NCBI RefSeq assembly: GCF_019263705.2
Contig: NZ_JADQDK010000001.1
Location: forward strand, 1,674,001 to 1,738,000
From: Pseudonocardia abyssalis
GTDB taxonomy: Bacteria; Actinomycetota; Actinomycetes; Mycobacteriales; Pseudonocardiaceae
DNA: 64,000 bases
Reading direction: 5' to 3'
In this document: positions 33,100 to 41,469 of the stretch, in pieces
Numbering within the stretch: position 1 is the first letter of the stretch
How the letters are laid out: each line of letters starts with the position of its first letter
Position numbers and translations under genes: made by a program
The notes under the pieces: generated by a model
What the model was told of the DNA's origin: nothing
What the model saw: the letters and a program-made list of their open reading frames with translations, nothing else
Database searches by the model: none

Positions 33100-34397
33100 G
33101 ACTCCGGCGGCGGGGACGGGTAGCCGGGACGGGCCGGGGCGTCGTGGTCGACCCGCGGGATCCCTCGCGGCGGGGTGGGCAGGGAGCTCTCCCGCTCGGC
33201 CCCGCCGTTCGACGTGATGCGCGCGGGCGGCGGCAGGTGCGGGGCGATCGGCGCCGGATCGGGCACCCGGGGCCGCTCGACGGCTCCGAGCGCGGGCACC
33301 TCCTTGCGTGCCTCGGCCTCCGCGTCGGCGACGACCTTCGCGATCTCCGGGTTGGTGGAGGTGTCGAACCAGTGCTTCATCGACTCCTCGTCGTCCTGGG
33401 GACGGGTCGTGGTGGCGGTGTCCTCCAGCTCCGACGGGGTGAACTTGAAGACGCCGTCCTCGCCGGGCGCGCCGAGCATGCGGGTGAAGCCCTCCAGCGC
33501 CTTGCCGAAGTCGGTGGGCACCATCCAGACCTTGTTGGCCCCGCCCTGTGCCATCTCCGGGAGCGTCTCGAGGTACTTGTAGGCGAGCAGCTCCGGCGTC
33601 GGGCGGCCGGCCTTGATCGCGGCGAACACCTTCTCGATGGCCGCCGCCTCGCCCTGGGCCTCCAGGTACCGTGCGGCCCGCTCACCCTGCGCCCGCAGGA
33701 TCGCCGACTGGCGCTCCGCCTCGGCCTCCATGATCGCCGCCTGTTTGGCGCCCTCGGCCATGAGGATCTGACTCTGCTTCTGACCCTCCGCGCTGCGGAT
33801 CGCCGACTCCCGCTGGCCCTCGGCCGTGAGGATCATGGCCCGCTTCTCGCGGTCGGCCTTCATCTGCCGCTCCATCGACTCCTGGATGGAGGCGGGCGGG
33901 TCGATCGCCTTGATCTCGACGCGGCCGACGCGGATGCCCCAGCGGCCGGTGGCGTCGTCGAGCTCGCCGCGCAGCACGGTGTTGATCTCGTCGCGCGAGG
34001 TGAGCGTGCCCTCCAGGCTCATCCCGCCGACGACGTTGCGCAGCGTGGTGGTGGTGATCTGCTCGACGCCGAGGATGTAGTCGGAGATCTCGTAGACCGC
34101 GGCCTTGGGGTCGGTCACGGTGTAGTAGACGACGGTGTCGATGTTGACCGTCAGGTTGTCCTGGGTGATCACGGGCTGCGGTGGGAACGACACCACCTGT
34201 TCGCGCAGGTCGATGCGCTCACGCACCTTGTCGACGAACGGCACCAGGAACACCAGCCCGGGGTCGGCCGTGCCCTTGAACCGGCCGAGCCGCTCGATCA
34301 CCGCGGCCGTGGCCTGCGGGATGATCTGCACCGCCTTGATCACGGAGACGACGACGAGTGCCAGGAACAGCAACCCGACGATCAACAGGGGATCCAT
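33096..34397 (-). CDS. SPFH/band 7 (stomatin-like) membrane protein
   Basis: 433 residues. One N-terminal membrane helix (PLLIVGLLFLALVVVSVI) is followed by the SPFH domain (residues 30-200, with VIERLGRFKGTADPGL), a coiled coil of AEGQ/AEAER repeats (200-280) and a Pro-rich tail. Such proteins oligomerise into flotillin-like rings that organise the membrane. It corresponds to M. tuberculosis Rv1488 and follows an NfeD gene after 10 bases, as in that genome. Confidence 0.92.
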   Translation of the reverse strand: MDPLLIVGLLFLALVVVSVIKAVQIIPQATAAVIERLGRFKGTADPGLVFLVPFVDKVRERIDLREQVVSFPPQPVITQDNLTVNIDTVVYYTVTDPKAAVYEISDYILGVEQITTTTLRNVVGGMSLEGTLTSRDEINTVLRGELDDATGRWGIRVGRVEIKAIDPPASIQESMERQMKADREKRAMILTAEGQRESAIRSAEGQKQSQILMAEGAKQAAIMEAEAERQSAILRAQGERAARYLEAQGEAAAIEKVFAAIKAGRPTPELLAYKYLETLPEMAQGGANKVWMVPTDFGKALEGFTRMLGAPGEDGVFKFTPSELEDTATTTRPQDDEESMKHWFDTSTNPEIAKVVADAEAEARKEVPALGAVERPRVPDPAPIAPHLPPPARITSNGGAERESSLPTPPRGIPRVDHDAPARPGYPSPPPES

Positions 34398-34407
34398 GTC
34401 CGCCCTC

Positions 34408-34863
34408 TCATCGCCCCGTCAGGGGCGGTTGGTCCTGCCCGACCACCACTGCGGTGGCTCCGGTGATCTCGACGACCAGTACGGACCGGCCCTCGTCGAT
34501 CACGTCGTCCTCGTGCACCGGCCGGGCCGACCACACCTCGCCACCGATCTTGACGCGGCCGCCGTCGGCGTCGACCCGGGAGACCACGACGGCCTCGCGG
34601 CCCTCTAGCGCCCGGTGGTGCATCCGGGAGTCCTCGATCTGGTGCTCCAGCCGGCGTCGGAGCGCCGGGCGCACCGCGAAGACGAGCAGCGGCGCCACGA
34701 TGCCGAAGGCGATCACACCCGCGATCGGGCCGCCGACCAGGAACGTCACGCCGGCCGCGGCGAGCGCGCCACCGCCGAGCATCAGGAGCACGAACTCCCC
34801 GGACAACACCTCGGCCGCGATCAGCGCAAGGCCCACGATGAGCCAGATCAGGGCCGGGGTCAC
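34408..34863 (-). CDS. NfeD-like membrane protein
   Basis: 151 residues: two or three membrane helices in the first 75 residues (IWLIVGLALIAAEVL, GVIAFGIVAPLLVF), then a soluble OB-fold domain (GREAVVVSRVDADGGRVKIGGEVW). It is the short NfeD1b type without a protease domain, which partners SPFH proteins (Rv1487-Rv1488). CAGGAT 7 bases before the GTG may be a weak -10 box. Confidence 0.9.
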   Translation of the reverse strand: MTPALIWLIVGLALIAAEVLSGEFVLLMLGGGALAAAGVTFLVGGPIAGVIAFGIVAPLLVFAVRPALRRRLEHQIEDSRMHHRALEGREAVVVSRVDADGGRVKIGGEVWSARPVHEDDVIDEGRSVLVVEITGATAVVVGQDQPPLTGR

Positions 34864-34930
34864 ACCGTCGATCCTGCCAGAGATCCGGTTCCCGAGGTGG
34901 AAGACGATCTTCCGTGTCGACGAACCGTGA

Positions 34931-35740
34931 TCAGCCCGTCACGAAATCGATGAGCTGCTCGACGGCTCCGATCAGCGGGGTCTCCAGGTCGCGGAAGTTC
35001 TTGACCGAGCCGAGCACGCGTCGGGCGCCGTCGGCGGGCTCGCCCCAGCGCAGCGCGTCGCAGACCCCGGTCTTCCAGTCGGTGCCGCGCGGCACCTGCG
35101 GCCACGCGCGGATGCCGACGACGGAGGGCTTCACGGCCTCCCACACGTCGACGTAGGGGTGGCCGGCGACGAGCACGTGCGGGCCCGCCACGGAGTGCGC
35201 GGCGCGGGTCTCCTTCGACCCGGTGACGAGGTGGTCGACCAGGATGCCGAGGCGACGGTTCGGGCCGGGCTGGAACTCGGCGACGGCCGCGGCGAGGTCG
35301 TCCATGCCGTGCATCGGCTCGACGACGACCCCCTCGACGCGCAGGTCGTGCCCCCACACCGTCTCGACCAGCGCGGCGTCGTGGATGCCCTCCACCCAGA
35401 TCCGGGCGGCACGCGCCGTGCGCGCCTTGTGGTTCGTCACCGCGACCGAGCCCGACGCCGAGCGCAGCGGCCCCGCCGGCGCCTTCTTCGGGACGACGAG
35501 CGTCGACGTCACGCCCTCCACGAGGAACGCGGCGGGCCGCAGCGGGAAGATCCGCCGCTTCCCGTGCCGGTCCTCCAGCGTCACCTCGCGGACGTTCACG
35601 GTGACGACCGCTCCGCAGAACCCGTCGTGGTCCTCCACGACGAGACCCGGCTCGGCGGGGACGTCGGGGACCACCCTGCGCACGACGGTGCGGGTGCCGT
35701 CGGATCCGAAGGCACCGCGGTAGTCGTGGCTTCGCGTCAT
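34931..35740 (-). CDS. DUF3097 family protein
   Basis: 269 residues of an actinobacterial family of unknown function. Recognisable segments are VVEDHDGFCGAVVTVNVREV, EDRHGKRRIFPLRPAAFLVEG and the acidic VEPMHGMDDLAAAVAEF. It is rich in conserved charged residues and probably cytoplasmic. Nothing in the neighbourhood suggests a role. ATG 35740 is chosen by family-like length. Confidence 0.85.
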   Translation of the reverse strand: MTRSHDYRGAFGSDGTRTVVRRVVPDVPAEPGLVVEDHDGFCGAVVTVNVREVTLEDRHGKRRIFPLRPAAFLVEGVTSTLVVPKKAPAGPLRSASGSVAVTNHKARTARAARIWVEGIHDAALVETVWGHDLRVEGVVVEPMHGMDDLAAAVAEFQPGPNRRLGILVDHLVTGSKETRAAHSVAGPHVLVAGHPYVDVWEAVKPSVVGIRAWPQVPRGTDWKTGVCDALRWGEPADGARRVLGSVKNFRDLETPLIGAVEQLIDFVTG

Positions 35741-35869
35741 GGGCGCCAGTTCTACCGGCGCAGCGCGACGCGCGGACGCTCCGACACGCACCCATCCGGT
35801 GACCTGCAGTGACGGCGAGTGCGCACGGTCACCCGTGCGGCAGGCGTGCGACCCCATGGGGTTGCTCGC

Positions 35870-35875
35870 TAACCT
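35870..35875 (+). promoter_or_regulatory. -10 box TAACCT, leaderless promoter
   Basis: TAACCT is 7 bases before the GTG at 35883. Confidence 0.6.
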
Positions 35876-35882
35876 GGCCCCC

Positions 35883-36680
35883 GTGCCCCGTGCCTCCGCG
35901 ACCTTCACCGTGTGGGCGTCGGCCTGGTTGGCCGGCGCCGCAGCGCCCGACGACGTGCTCGACGCGCTCGGGCCGTGGGCGCTCGCGCACGACGTGCAGG
36001 CCGCCGACGCCGAGACCGCGGCGCTCACCGACCTGCCCCCGCCCGGCTCACCCGTCTCGTCGCTGGCGTTCCTGCTCGCCACGCTGCGCCGCGCCTCCCC
36101 GCGCGGCCCGGCCCGGTTGGTGCTGCCCGTCCCCGGCGACGTCCGCGGCCTGCCGGGCCCCGGCGCGTTCAGCCGCGAGGCGACGTCGGCGGGCGAGGGC
36201 GTGTTGTTCGTCGACGCCGGGCTGGGTGTCGTCCCCACGACCATCGCCGAGAACGTCGTGCGCTGGACGGTCTACCCGGTGCCCGAGGCCGGTCCGCCGG
36301 TGGAGTTCGTGGCGCTGAACCAGGCCGAGCGCGACCTGCGCGAGCAGGTGCGGCAGTCGGCGTCGGTCCTCACCTCGCTCGGCGTGGCCCGGCACCGCCC
36401 CGGCGTGCGCGAGGAGATCGCCGCCGCGTTGCGCGCCCGGCCCGAGTCGATGTGGCCCGCCGGGATGCCCGGGCAGGCACTGCGGGTGCTGCAGCACGCC
36501 GACGAGGTGGAGGCGATCCTCGCCGCCGCGCAGGTCGACGAGCCCGGCGGCGCACTGTCCGCCTCTGCCGCGGAGGCCCGCCGGGAGGCGTTGCGCCCCA
36601 TCGAGACCGCGGTGCGGGTGGCCCGGCGCGCGGCGGTGGCCGAGGCCGTCCGGGTGCTCGCCGCCAGTCCGCTCGTCTGA
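35883..36680 (+). CDS. conserved hypothetical protein
   Basis: 265 residues, not recognised. It is Ala-, Pro- and Arg-rich, with no signal peptide or membrane helix. The N-terminal half mixes strands and helices (ASATFTVWASAWLAG, FLLATLRRASP), and the C-terminal third is helical and charged (EVEAILAAAQVDEPGG, RPIETAVRVARRAAV). GC-rich third positions and a good leaderless promoter show that it is a real gene. It stands alone, divergent from the DUF3097 gene. Confidence 0.7.
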   Translation: MPRASATFTVWASAWLAGAAAPDDVLDALGPWALAHDVQAADAETAALTDLPPPGSPVSSLAFLLATLRRASPRGPARLVLPVPGDVRGLPGPGAFSREATSAGEGVLFVDAGLGVVPTTIAENVVRWTVYPVPEAGPPVEFVALNQAERDLREQVRQSASVLTSLGVARHRPGVREEIAAALRARPESMWPAGMPGQALRVLQHADEVEAILAAAQVDEPGGALSASAAEARREALRPIETAVRVARRAAVAEAVRVLAASPLV

Positions 36681-36743
36681 CCCCGCACGGGCCGTTCGGC
36701 CCGCGCGCCGATGAGTTCCGGGTGCCCCGGCCGTCCTACCCGT

Positions 36744-37439
36744 ATGAGCACCCACGCCCTGCCCCCCGTCGTCGACGCCGAGACCTGGCAGCGCGAGCTC
36801 GACGCGCTGCGCGCCCGGGAGAAGGCCGCGACCCGTGAGCTCGACGCGATCGCCGCACAGCGCCGCCACCTACCGATGGTCGAGCTGCCCGACTACACGC
36901 TCGACGGCGAGGACGGGCCGATCCCCCTGGCCGAGGTCTTCGACGGGGCGAGCCAGCTGATCGTCTACCACCACATGTGGTCCCCCGGCGAGGAGTGGCA
37001 GTGCGGGGGGTGCACCGGGTTCACCGCCCAGTTCACGCGCCTGGACGTCCTGCGCAACTACGACGCGCGGTTCGTCGTCGTCACCCAGGGCCCGATCGAC
37101 GAGGCGCTGGCCTACCGGCGGCGGGTCGGCAACGCGATGACCTGGTACTCGACGGCGAACAGCCCGTTCGGGGCCGACGTCGGGGCGCCGGCTGGCGGCG
37201 GTTTCGCCGTCAACGTCCTCCTCCGCGACGGCGACCGGGTCTTCCGCACCTGGCACACCGACGGCCGGGGCACCGAGCAGCTCAGCCACACCTTCCCGCT
37301 GATCGACCTGCTGCCCTACGGCCGCCAGGAGGTCTGGCAGGACTCCCCCGACGGCTGGCCGCAGGAGCAGGCCTACAGCCGCTGGCTCGACTCGCCCGAC
37401 GTCGCCGCTCTGTACGGGCCGTCACCGACCGCACCATGA
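36744..37439 (+). CDS. DUF899 family thioredoxin-like protein
   Basis: 231 residues. The sequence YHHMWSPGEEWQCGGCTGF holds a CXXC pair in the place of a thioredoxin active site. The later segments FAVNVLLRDGDRVFRTW and LSHTFPLIDLLPYGRQE complete the fold typical of DUF899. Function is unknown; a redox role is likely. An ATGA overlap links it to the sigma-like gene. Confidence 0.87.
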   Translation: MSTHALPPVVDAETWQRELDALRAREKAATRELDAIAAQRRHLPMVELPDYTLDGEDGPIPLAEVFDGASQLIVYHHMWSPGEEWQCGGCTGFTAQFTRLDVLRNYDARFVVVTQGPIDEALAYRRRVGNAMTWYSTANSPFGADVGAPAGGGFAVNVLLRDGDRVFRTWHTDGRGTEQLSHTFPLIDLLPYGRQEVWQDSPDGWPQEQAYSRWLDSPDVAALYGPSPTAP

Positions 37440-38176
37440 CCGCGGCGACGGACGACGAGCAGCGCTTCACCACGCTCGTCGAACGCCACCGCCGGGAGCT
37501 GCAGGTCCCCGACCCCGACGACGGGCCCGACGTCGTCGCGGTGGCGCGGGAGACGATCGAGCTGGCGTACCTCGCCGCGGTCCAGCACCTGCCCCCGCGG
37601 CAGCGGGCGGTCCTGCTGCTGCGCGACGTGCTGGGCTGGCGGGCGGCGGAGGCCGCGCAGGTCCTCGAGGTCTCCGTCGCCGCGGCCAACAGCGCGCTGC
37701 AGCGGGCGCGCGCCACGATGCGGGAGCACCTGCCCGAGCGCCGCGCGGAGTGGACCGCCCCCACCGAGGACGAGCGGGCCCTGCTCAAGCGGTACATCGC
37801 GAAGAACGAGGACCCCGACGTCGACGCGCTGGCCGCCCTGCTCGCCGAGCACGCGCGGCAGACGATGCCGCCGATGCCCCTGGTCACCGAGGGCCGCGCT
37901 GCGATCGTGGCCGCGTGGACGCCGGTGCTGGTGGGCCCGCAGGCGTGGGGCGAGTGGCGGTGCCTGCCGGTGGAGGTCAACCGGCAGGTCGCACTGGCCT
38001 GCTACCTGCGGCCCGCGCGCGAGATGGTGCTCCTCGACGACGTCCGGGTCGTGCCCGGGCCGCACTTCGAGGCGTGCGCGCTCGACGTCCTGCGGATCGA
38101 GGACGGTCTCGTCACCGAGGTCACCACGTTCGGGCGCGGGGTCTTCGCCTCCCTCGGCCTGCCCGAGCGGCTCTGA
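37436..38176 (+). CDS. ECF sigma-70-like protein lacking sigma-2, with sigma-4 and C-terminal SnoaL-like domain
   Basis: 246 residues. The first 24 residues (DDEQRFTTLVERHRRELQV) match the start of SigG-type ECF sigma factors. The sequence then jumps directly to the linker before sigma-4 (VAVARETIELAYLAAVQHLP). Sigma-4 is intact, with the helix-turn-helix RAAEAAQVLEVSVAAANSALQRA, and is followed by an NTF2/SnoaL-like domain. The whole sigma-2 domain, which binds core polymerase and the -10 element, is missing in frame. It may act as a sigma-4 regulator or be a decaying sigma factor. Confidence 0.8.
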   Translation: MTAATDDEQRFTTLVERHRRELQVPDPDDGPDVVAVARETIELAYLAAVQHLPPRQRAVLLLRDVLGWRAAEAAQVLEVSVAAANSALQRARATMREHLPERRAEWTAPTEDERALLKRYIAKNEDPDVDALAALLAEHARQTMPPMPLVTEGRAAIVAAWTPVLVGPQAWGEWRCLPVEVNRQVALACYLRPAREMVLLDDVRVVPGPHFEACALDVLRIEDGLVTEVTTFGRGVFASLGLPERL

Positions 38177-38177
38177 C

Positions 38178-38957
38178 GTGGACCTGCCCTTCCTGAGCGG
38201 CCCGCTGCCCGCGGCGTTCCGGCGGCGCACCGTCGTCGTCGACCCGGGCGGTTCCCGCCCCTACGACAGCGACGAGTGGCACGACGAGCTCGTCGTCGTG
38301 GAGCACGGCCGGCTCGACCTGGAGTGCCGGGGCGGCGGCGTCCGGAGTTTCCCGACCGGCGCGGTCGTGTGCCTCGACCACCTCGGCCTGCGCACCCTGC
38401 ACAACCGGGGTTCCGACCCCACCGTCCTGGTCGCCGTGTCCCGGCGGCCCGACCACCTCCGGAGAATCATGGAACCCCGCATCGTCGAACTCCCCGAGCG
38501 CCCCTACCTGGGGATCCGCCGCACCTGCACCCCCACCACGATGAACGTCGTCGCCGACCGCATCCCCGCGATCATCGGGCACCTGCTGGCCGGCGGCGGG
38601 GCGGTCGCGGGTGCCCCCTTCCTGCGCTACCGCGTGCTCGACGGCTCCGGGTCGATGGAGGTGGACGCGTGCGTCCCGTCCGGTGACCTCGGCCTCGCCG
38701 ACGGCGAGATCGAAGCGGGTTCGCTCCCGGTCGGCCGCTACGCCGTGGTGCTGCACCGCGGTCACCCCGACGGCCTGCTCGAGGTGACCGACCGGCTCCT
38801 GCGCTGGGCGGAGCGCGACGGCCACGCGTGGGACATGACGGTCACCGACGGCGCCGAGCACTGGGCGGCCCGCACGGAGCACTTCCTCACCGACCCCCGC
38901 GAACAGCCCGACCTGGACCGGTGGGAGTCCGAACTGGCCTTCCGCCTGGCCGACTGA
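38178..38957 (+). CDS. cupin-like / GyrI-like (AraC effector-binding) fusion protein
   Basis: 259 residues. Residues 1-95 look like a one-turn cupin (HDELVVVEHGRLDLECRGGG, then PTVLVAVSRRP). From residue 98 a GyrI-like small-molecule-binding domain follows (EPRIVELPERPYLGIRR, then LPVGRYAVVLHRG). An internal ATG at 38469 has GGAGA 3 bases upstream and would give the GyrI domain alone. The gene begins one base after the sigma-like stop, in a three-gene unit with DUF899. Confidence 0.75.
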   Translation: MDLPFLSGPLPAAFRRRTVVVDPGGSRPYDSDEWHDELVVVEHGRLDLECRGGGVRSFPTGAVVCLDHLGLRTLHNRGSDPTVLVAVSRRPDHLRRIMEPRIVELPERPYLGIRRTCTPTTMNVVADRIPAIIGHLLAGGGAVAGAPFLRYRVLDGSGSMEVDACVPSGDLGLADGEIEAGSLPVGRYAVVLHRGHPDGLLEVTDRLLRWAERDGHAWDMTVTDGAEHWAARTEHFLTDPREQPDLDRWESELAFRLAD

Positions 38958-39043
38958 CCGCCACCGGGGCAGGGCCACGGGCGGCACCGGGGCACGGCCG
39001 CGGAGTGCACCGGGGGCAGACGCAGCCTGCGGCGGGCCCGGCA

Positions 39044-39104
39044 GGATCAGCGTCATGGAACCGGGGCGGGTTCCGGCGCGCAGCCCGTCCCGGGACGCTG
39101 ATCC
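39044..39104. terminator. inverted repeat in a convergent gap
   Basis: GGATCAGCGTC (39044-39054) pairs perfectly with 39094-39104 around a 39-base loop that holds a further GGAACC/GGTTCC pair. It lies in the 223-base gap between convergent genes and may be a two-way terminator. Confidence 0.45.
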
Positions 39105-39180
39105 CGGCGGTGGTCCCAGGCCCTGCCGGTCGAGCGAGCAGCCCGGTCGACCTCTCCGGACGGCGGGCCGACATCGGCGG

Positions 39181-40239
39181 TCATGGGGTGTCGCGGGGAG
39201 CCGTGAGGAGGTCACGGAGCTCCGCCGTGTGGCGGGATCGGGTGTCGGCGAGCTCGGCCCGGAGCCGGTCGAGCTCCGCGTCGGCCCGCTCCCGCAGCGC
39301 CCGCTCCCCCTCCGCCCGCTCGACCGCCGTGAGCAGCTCCCGCTCGACGCGTTCGCGGGCCGCCCGGTCCTGGGCCGCCATCCCGCCCGCGTCCACGGAC
39401 TGCCGCTCCGCGCGGCCCTGCGCCGCGACCGCGGCCGCCGTCGCGTCGATGGCGCGACCGAGGTCGGCGCGGGCCGCCTCCGCCGTGGCCTCGGCGCGGC
39501 GCTGCTCGCGACGCGCGGCGTCACGCTCGGTGCGGGCGGACTCCCCGAGCGCCTGCCACTCCGCCGCGCGGGCCCGTGCCGCGTCCGCCTCCGCCGCCGA
39601 CCGCTCGGCCCGGGCCTCCGCCACCTCGCGCTGCGCCCGGTCCCGCTCGGCGCGCTCCTCGGCCGCGGTCCGGTCGGAGACCGCGCGCTCCGCGGTCTCC
39701 CGGGCCGCACCGAGCGCCTCGGTGGCCTCCAGCGCCTGCCGGGCGGCCGATCCGGCCCGCTCGGTCGCCTCCGCCCGTTCCTTCCCCGCCCGCTCCGCCG
39801 ACTCGGCGGCCCGCCGCGCCCGGGCGACGGCCTCGTCGCGCGCCTCCTCCGCCGCCACCCGCAGCCGCTCCGCGTCGGCGACGCGGGCGTTCGCGGACCC
39901 GACGGCGTCGACGGCGTCGCGCTGCACCTCGTCGAGCCGCCGGAGCACGGCGTCGAGCGCGGCCCCCAGCTCACCGACCGGCCCGCGGACGGCGTCGACG
40001 TGCTCGCGCAACCGGTCTGCGTCGAGACCGAAGGCGGTGCCCCCCGAGTCGAGGCCGAGTGCCCCGAGCGCCTCGCGCTCGGCGCGGGCCATCTGTGCGC
40101 ACGTGCGGCCTCCACGATCACCGGCCGACTCCCAGCGGGTGTCGCGGCAGAACGAGCGGCGGCGCCCGCCCTGCGGTCCGGGGGCGGGCAGTTCCGCGCG
40201 GCAGCGGCTGTATCCGCAGCGTGTGGCCTCGTCGATCAT
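39181..40239 (-). CDS. zinc-finger and long coiled-coil protein of unknown function
   Basis: 352 residues. The first 35 residues hold CGYSRCRAELP and, after a basic spacer, RRRSFCRDTRW, which resembles a small zinc-binding motif with a possible fourth Cys at GGRTCAQ. From about residue 75 to the end the chain is almost pure Ala/Glu/Arg heptad coiled coil of more than 250 residues, like KfrA-type plasmid proteins. It is divergent from a tyrosine recombinase and shares an AT-rich intergenic region with it. DNA organisation or partition is possible but unproven. Confidence 0.7.
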   Translation of the reverse strand: MIDEATRCGYSRCRAELPAPGPQGGRRRSFCRDTRWESAGDRGGRTCAQMARAEREALGALGLDSGGTAFGLDADRLREHVDAVRGPVGELGAALDAVLRRLDEVQRDAVDAVGSANARVADAERLRVAAEEARDEAVARARRAAESAERAGKERAEATERAGSAARQALEATEALGAARETAERAVSDRTAAEERAERDRAQREVAEARAERSAAEADAARARAAEWQALGESARTERDAARREQRRAEATAEAARADLGRAIDATAAAVAAQGRAERQSVDAGGMAAQDRAARERVERELLTAVERAEGERALRERADAELDRLRAELADTRSRHTAELRDLLTAPRDTP

Positions 40240-40245
40240 CCGATG

Positions 40246-40251
40246 ATCGTA
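40246..40251 (-). promoter_or_regulatory. -10 box TACGAT, leaderless promoter
   Basis: TACGAT is 6 bases before the ATG at 40239. Confidence 0.55.
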
Positions 40252-40303
40252 TCTAACGAACTCACTAGCCGGAAACCAGTTGCGAGAACCGAACTAACAA
40301 CCA

Positions 40304-40321
40304 GCGAAACGGATGTTTCGC
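40304..40321. promoter_or_regulatory. dyad GCGAAAC-N4-GTTTCGC, probable operator
   Basis: Perfect 7-base arms separated by 4 bases lie just upstream of the -10 box of the recombinase gene, in the AT-richest intergenic stretch of this part of the window. It may control the recombinase or be a recombination half-site pair. Confidence 0.5.
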
Positions 40322-40327
40322 AGGGAG

Positions 40328-40333
40328 TATGGT
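40328..40333 (+). promoter_or_regulatory. -10 box TATGGT, leaderless promoter
   Basis: TATGGT is 7 bases before the GTG at 40341 and overlaps the alternative ATG at 40329, so the GTG is preferred. Confidence 0.6.
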
Positions 40334-40340
40334 GGGCGCC

Positions 40341-41465
40341 GTGAGTTCCGACGCCCTGGCCGTCCTCGAATCCGTGGACCGCACCCCCACGAGCGACTGG
40401 CCGGGAGTCGCCGACCCCGACGCACTGCGGTCCCAGCTGCTCGACTGGCTCAGCCAGTACGCCAACCCCGGCACCCGCCGCACCTACGCCTATGCCCTCG
40501 GCCTGCCCGTCGCGTGGGTCGACCCCGCCGCTCCCCTGACCACGAAGCGCCGCCGCCCGCCGCCCGCCGGGCCCGGCCCCCTGCACGACCTCGCCTGGTT
40601 CCGCTGGTGCGCGCGTCGCGGCCTCGACCCCCGCGCGGCCACCACCGGCGACGTGAAGGCCTGGCTGCACGCCCTCGACGCCGCCGGGGCACAGCGCCGC
40701 ACCCGGCAGCGGATGCTCTCCACCGTCTCCGCGTTCTGCGCGCACCTCGCCGAGACCGGGGTGATCGCGGCCAACCCCGCCGCCGTCAACCGCTCCCGGC
40801 TCGGCCTGTCCACCGGCTCCCGCGACGCCTCACCGACCGTCCGGCTCACCGCCGCGCAGGTCCGGGCCCTGCTGGCGAGCGCGTCGACCCTGCACCGCAA
40901 CACGCTGCAGTCCCGGCGCGCGGTCGCGTTCGTCGCCCTGCTCACGCTCGGGCTGCGGATCTCCGAGCTCGTCGGGCTCGACCGCGGCGACCTCTACCGC
41001 ACCGGCGGGGACGAGGTGCTCCGCGTGCGCGGCAAGGGCGGGCTGCACCGCGAGGTCTACCTTCCCGCCCCGGTCCGCGCCGCGCTCGCCGCCTACCTGG
41101 CCGAACGCGACCGCGTCACCGGCGACGCCCTGCCCGCACCCCGGGGCCGCACCCGCGGTGGCGGCACCCCGATGATCGCCACCCGCACCGGAGGGCGCTG
41201 CTCGCGCGTCGACCTCGGCGCCCAGCTGCGCCGCATCGCCGAGCGGGCCGGCCCCGAGCTCGACGGCGTCGCCGACCGCGTCCACCCGCACGCCCTGCGC
41301 CACGCCTACGTCACGATCGCGCTGGAGAACGGCGCACCGATCCAGCACGTGCAGGCCGACGTCGGGCACGCCTCGATCGCCACCACCCAGCACTACGACC
41401 GCGGCCTGCGCACCCGCGACAGCAGCGCCGCCGACATCGTGGCGGCCGCGACCGCCCTACCCTGA
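40341..41465 (+). CDS. tyrosine recombinase/integrase (XerC/D-like)
   Basis: 374 residues. An N-terminal SAM-like core-binding domain (about 35-150) is followed by the catalytic domain. Catalytic residues are Arg in LGLRISEL, Lys in VRGKGGLHRE, His-X-X-Arg in HPHALRHAYV, His in VGHASIATT and Tyr in QHYDRG. It should catalyse site-specific recombination through a 3'-phosphotyrosine. No excisionase, relaxase or phage gene is nearby, so it is not clearly part of an element. Confidence 0.9.
   Translation: MSSDALAVLESVDRTPTSDWPGVADPDALRSQLLDWLSQYANPGTRRTYAYALGLPVAWVDPAAPLTTKRRRPPPAGPGPLHDLAWFRWCARRGLDPRAATTGDVKAWLHALDAAGAQRRTRQRMLSTVSAFCAHLAETGVIAANPAAVNRSRLGLSTGSRDASPTVRLTAAQVRALLASASTLHRNTLQSRRAVAFVALLTLGLRISELVGLDRGDLYRTGGDEVLRVRGKGGLHREVYLPAPVRAALAAYLAERDRVTGDALPAPRGRTRGGGTPMIATRTGGRCSRVDLGAQLRRIAERAGPELDGVADRVHPHALRHAYVTIALENGAPIQHVQADVGHASIATTQHYDRGLRTRDSSAADIVAAATALP
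41458..41463 (+). promoter_or_regulatory. -10 box TACCCT, leaderless promoter inside the recombinase gene end
   Basis: TACCCT is 6 bases before the GTG at 41470 and overlaps the last codons of the recombinase gene. Confidence 0.5.
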
Positions 41466-41469
41466 CGCC

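Noticed and set aside
39181..40239. SMC- or kinesin-like ATPase, suggested by the long coiled coil
   Set aside because: There is no Walker A or B motif. The chain is only a coiled coil with an N-terminal Cys motif.
39181..41465. Prophage or integrative element around the tyrosine recombinase
   Set aside because: No tRNA, direct-repeat attachment sites, excisionase, relaxase or structural genes are visible nearby.
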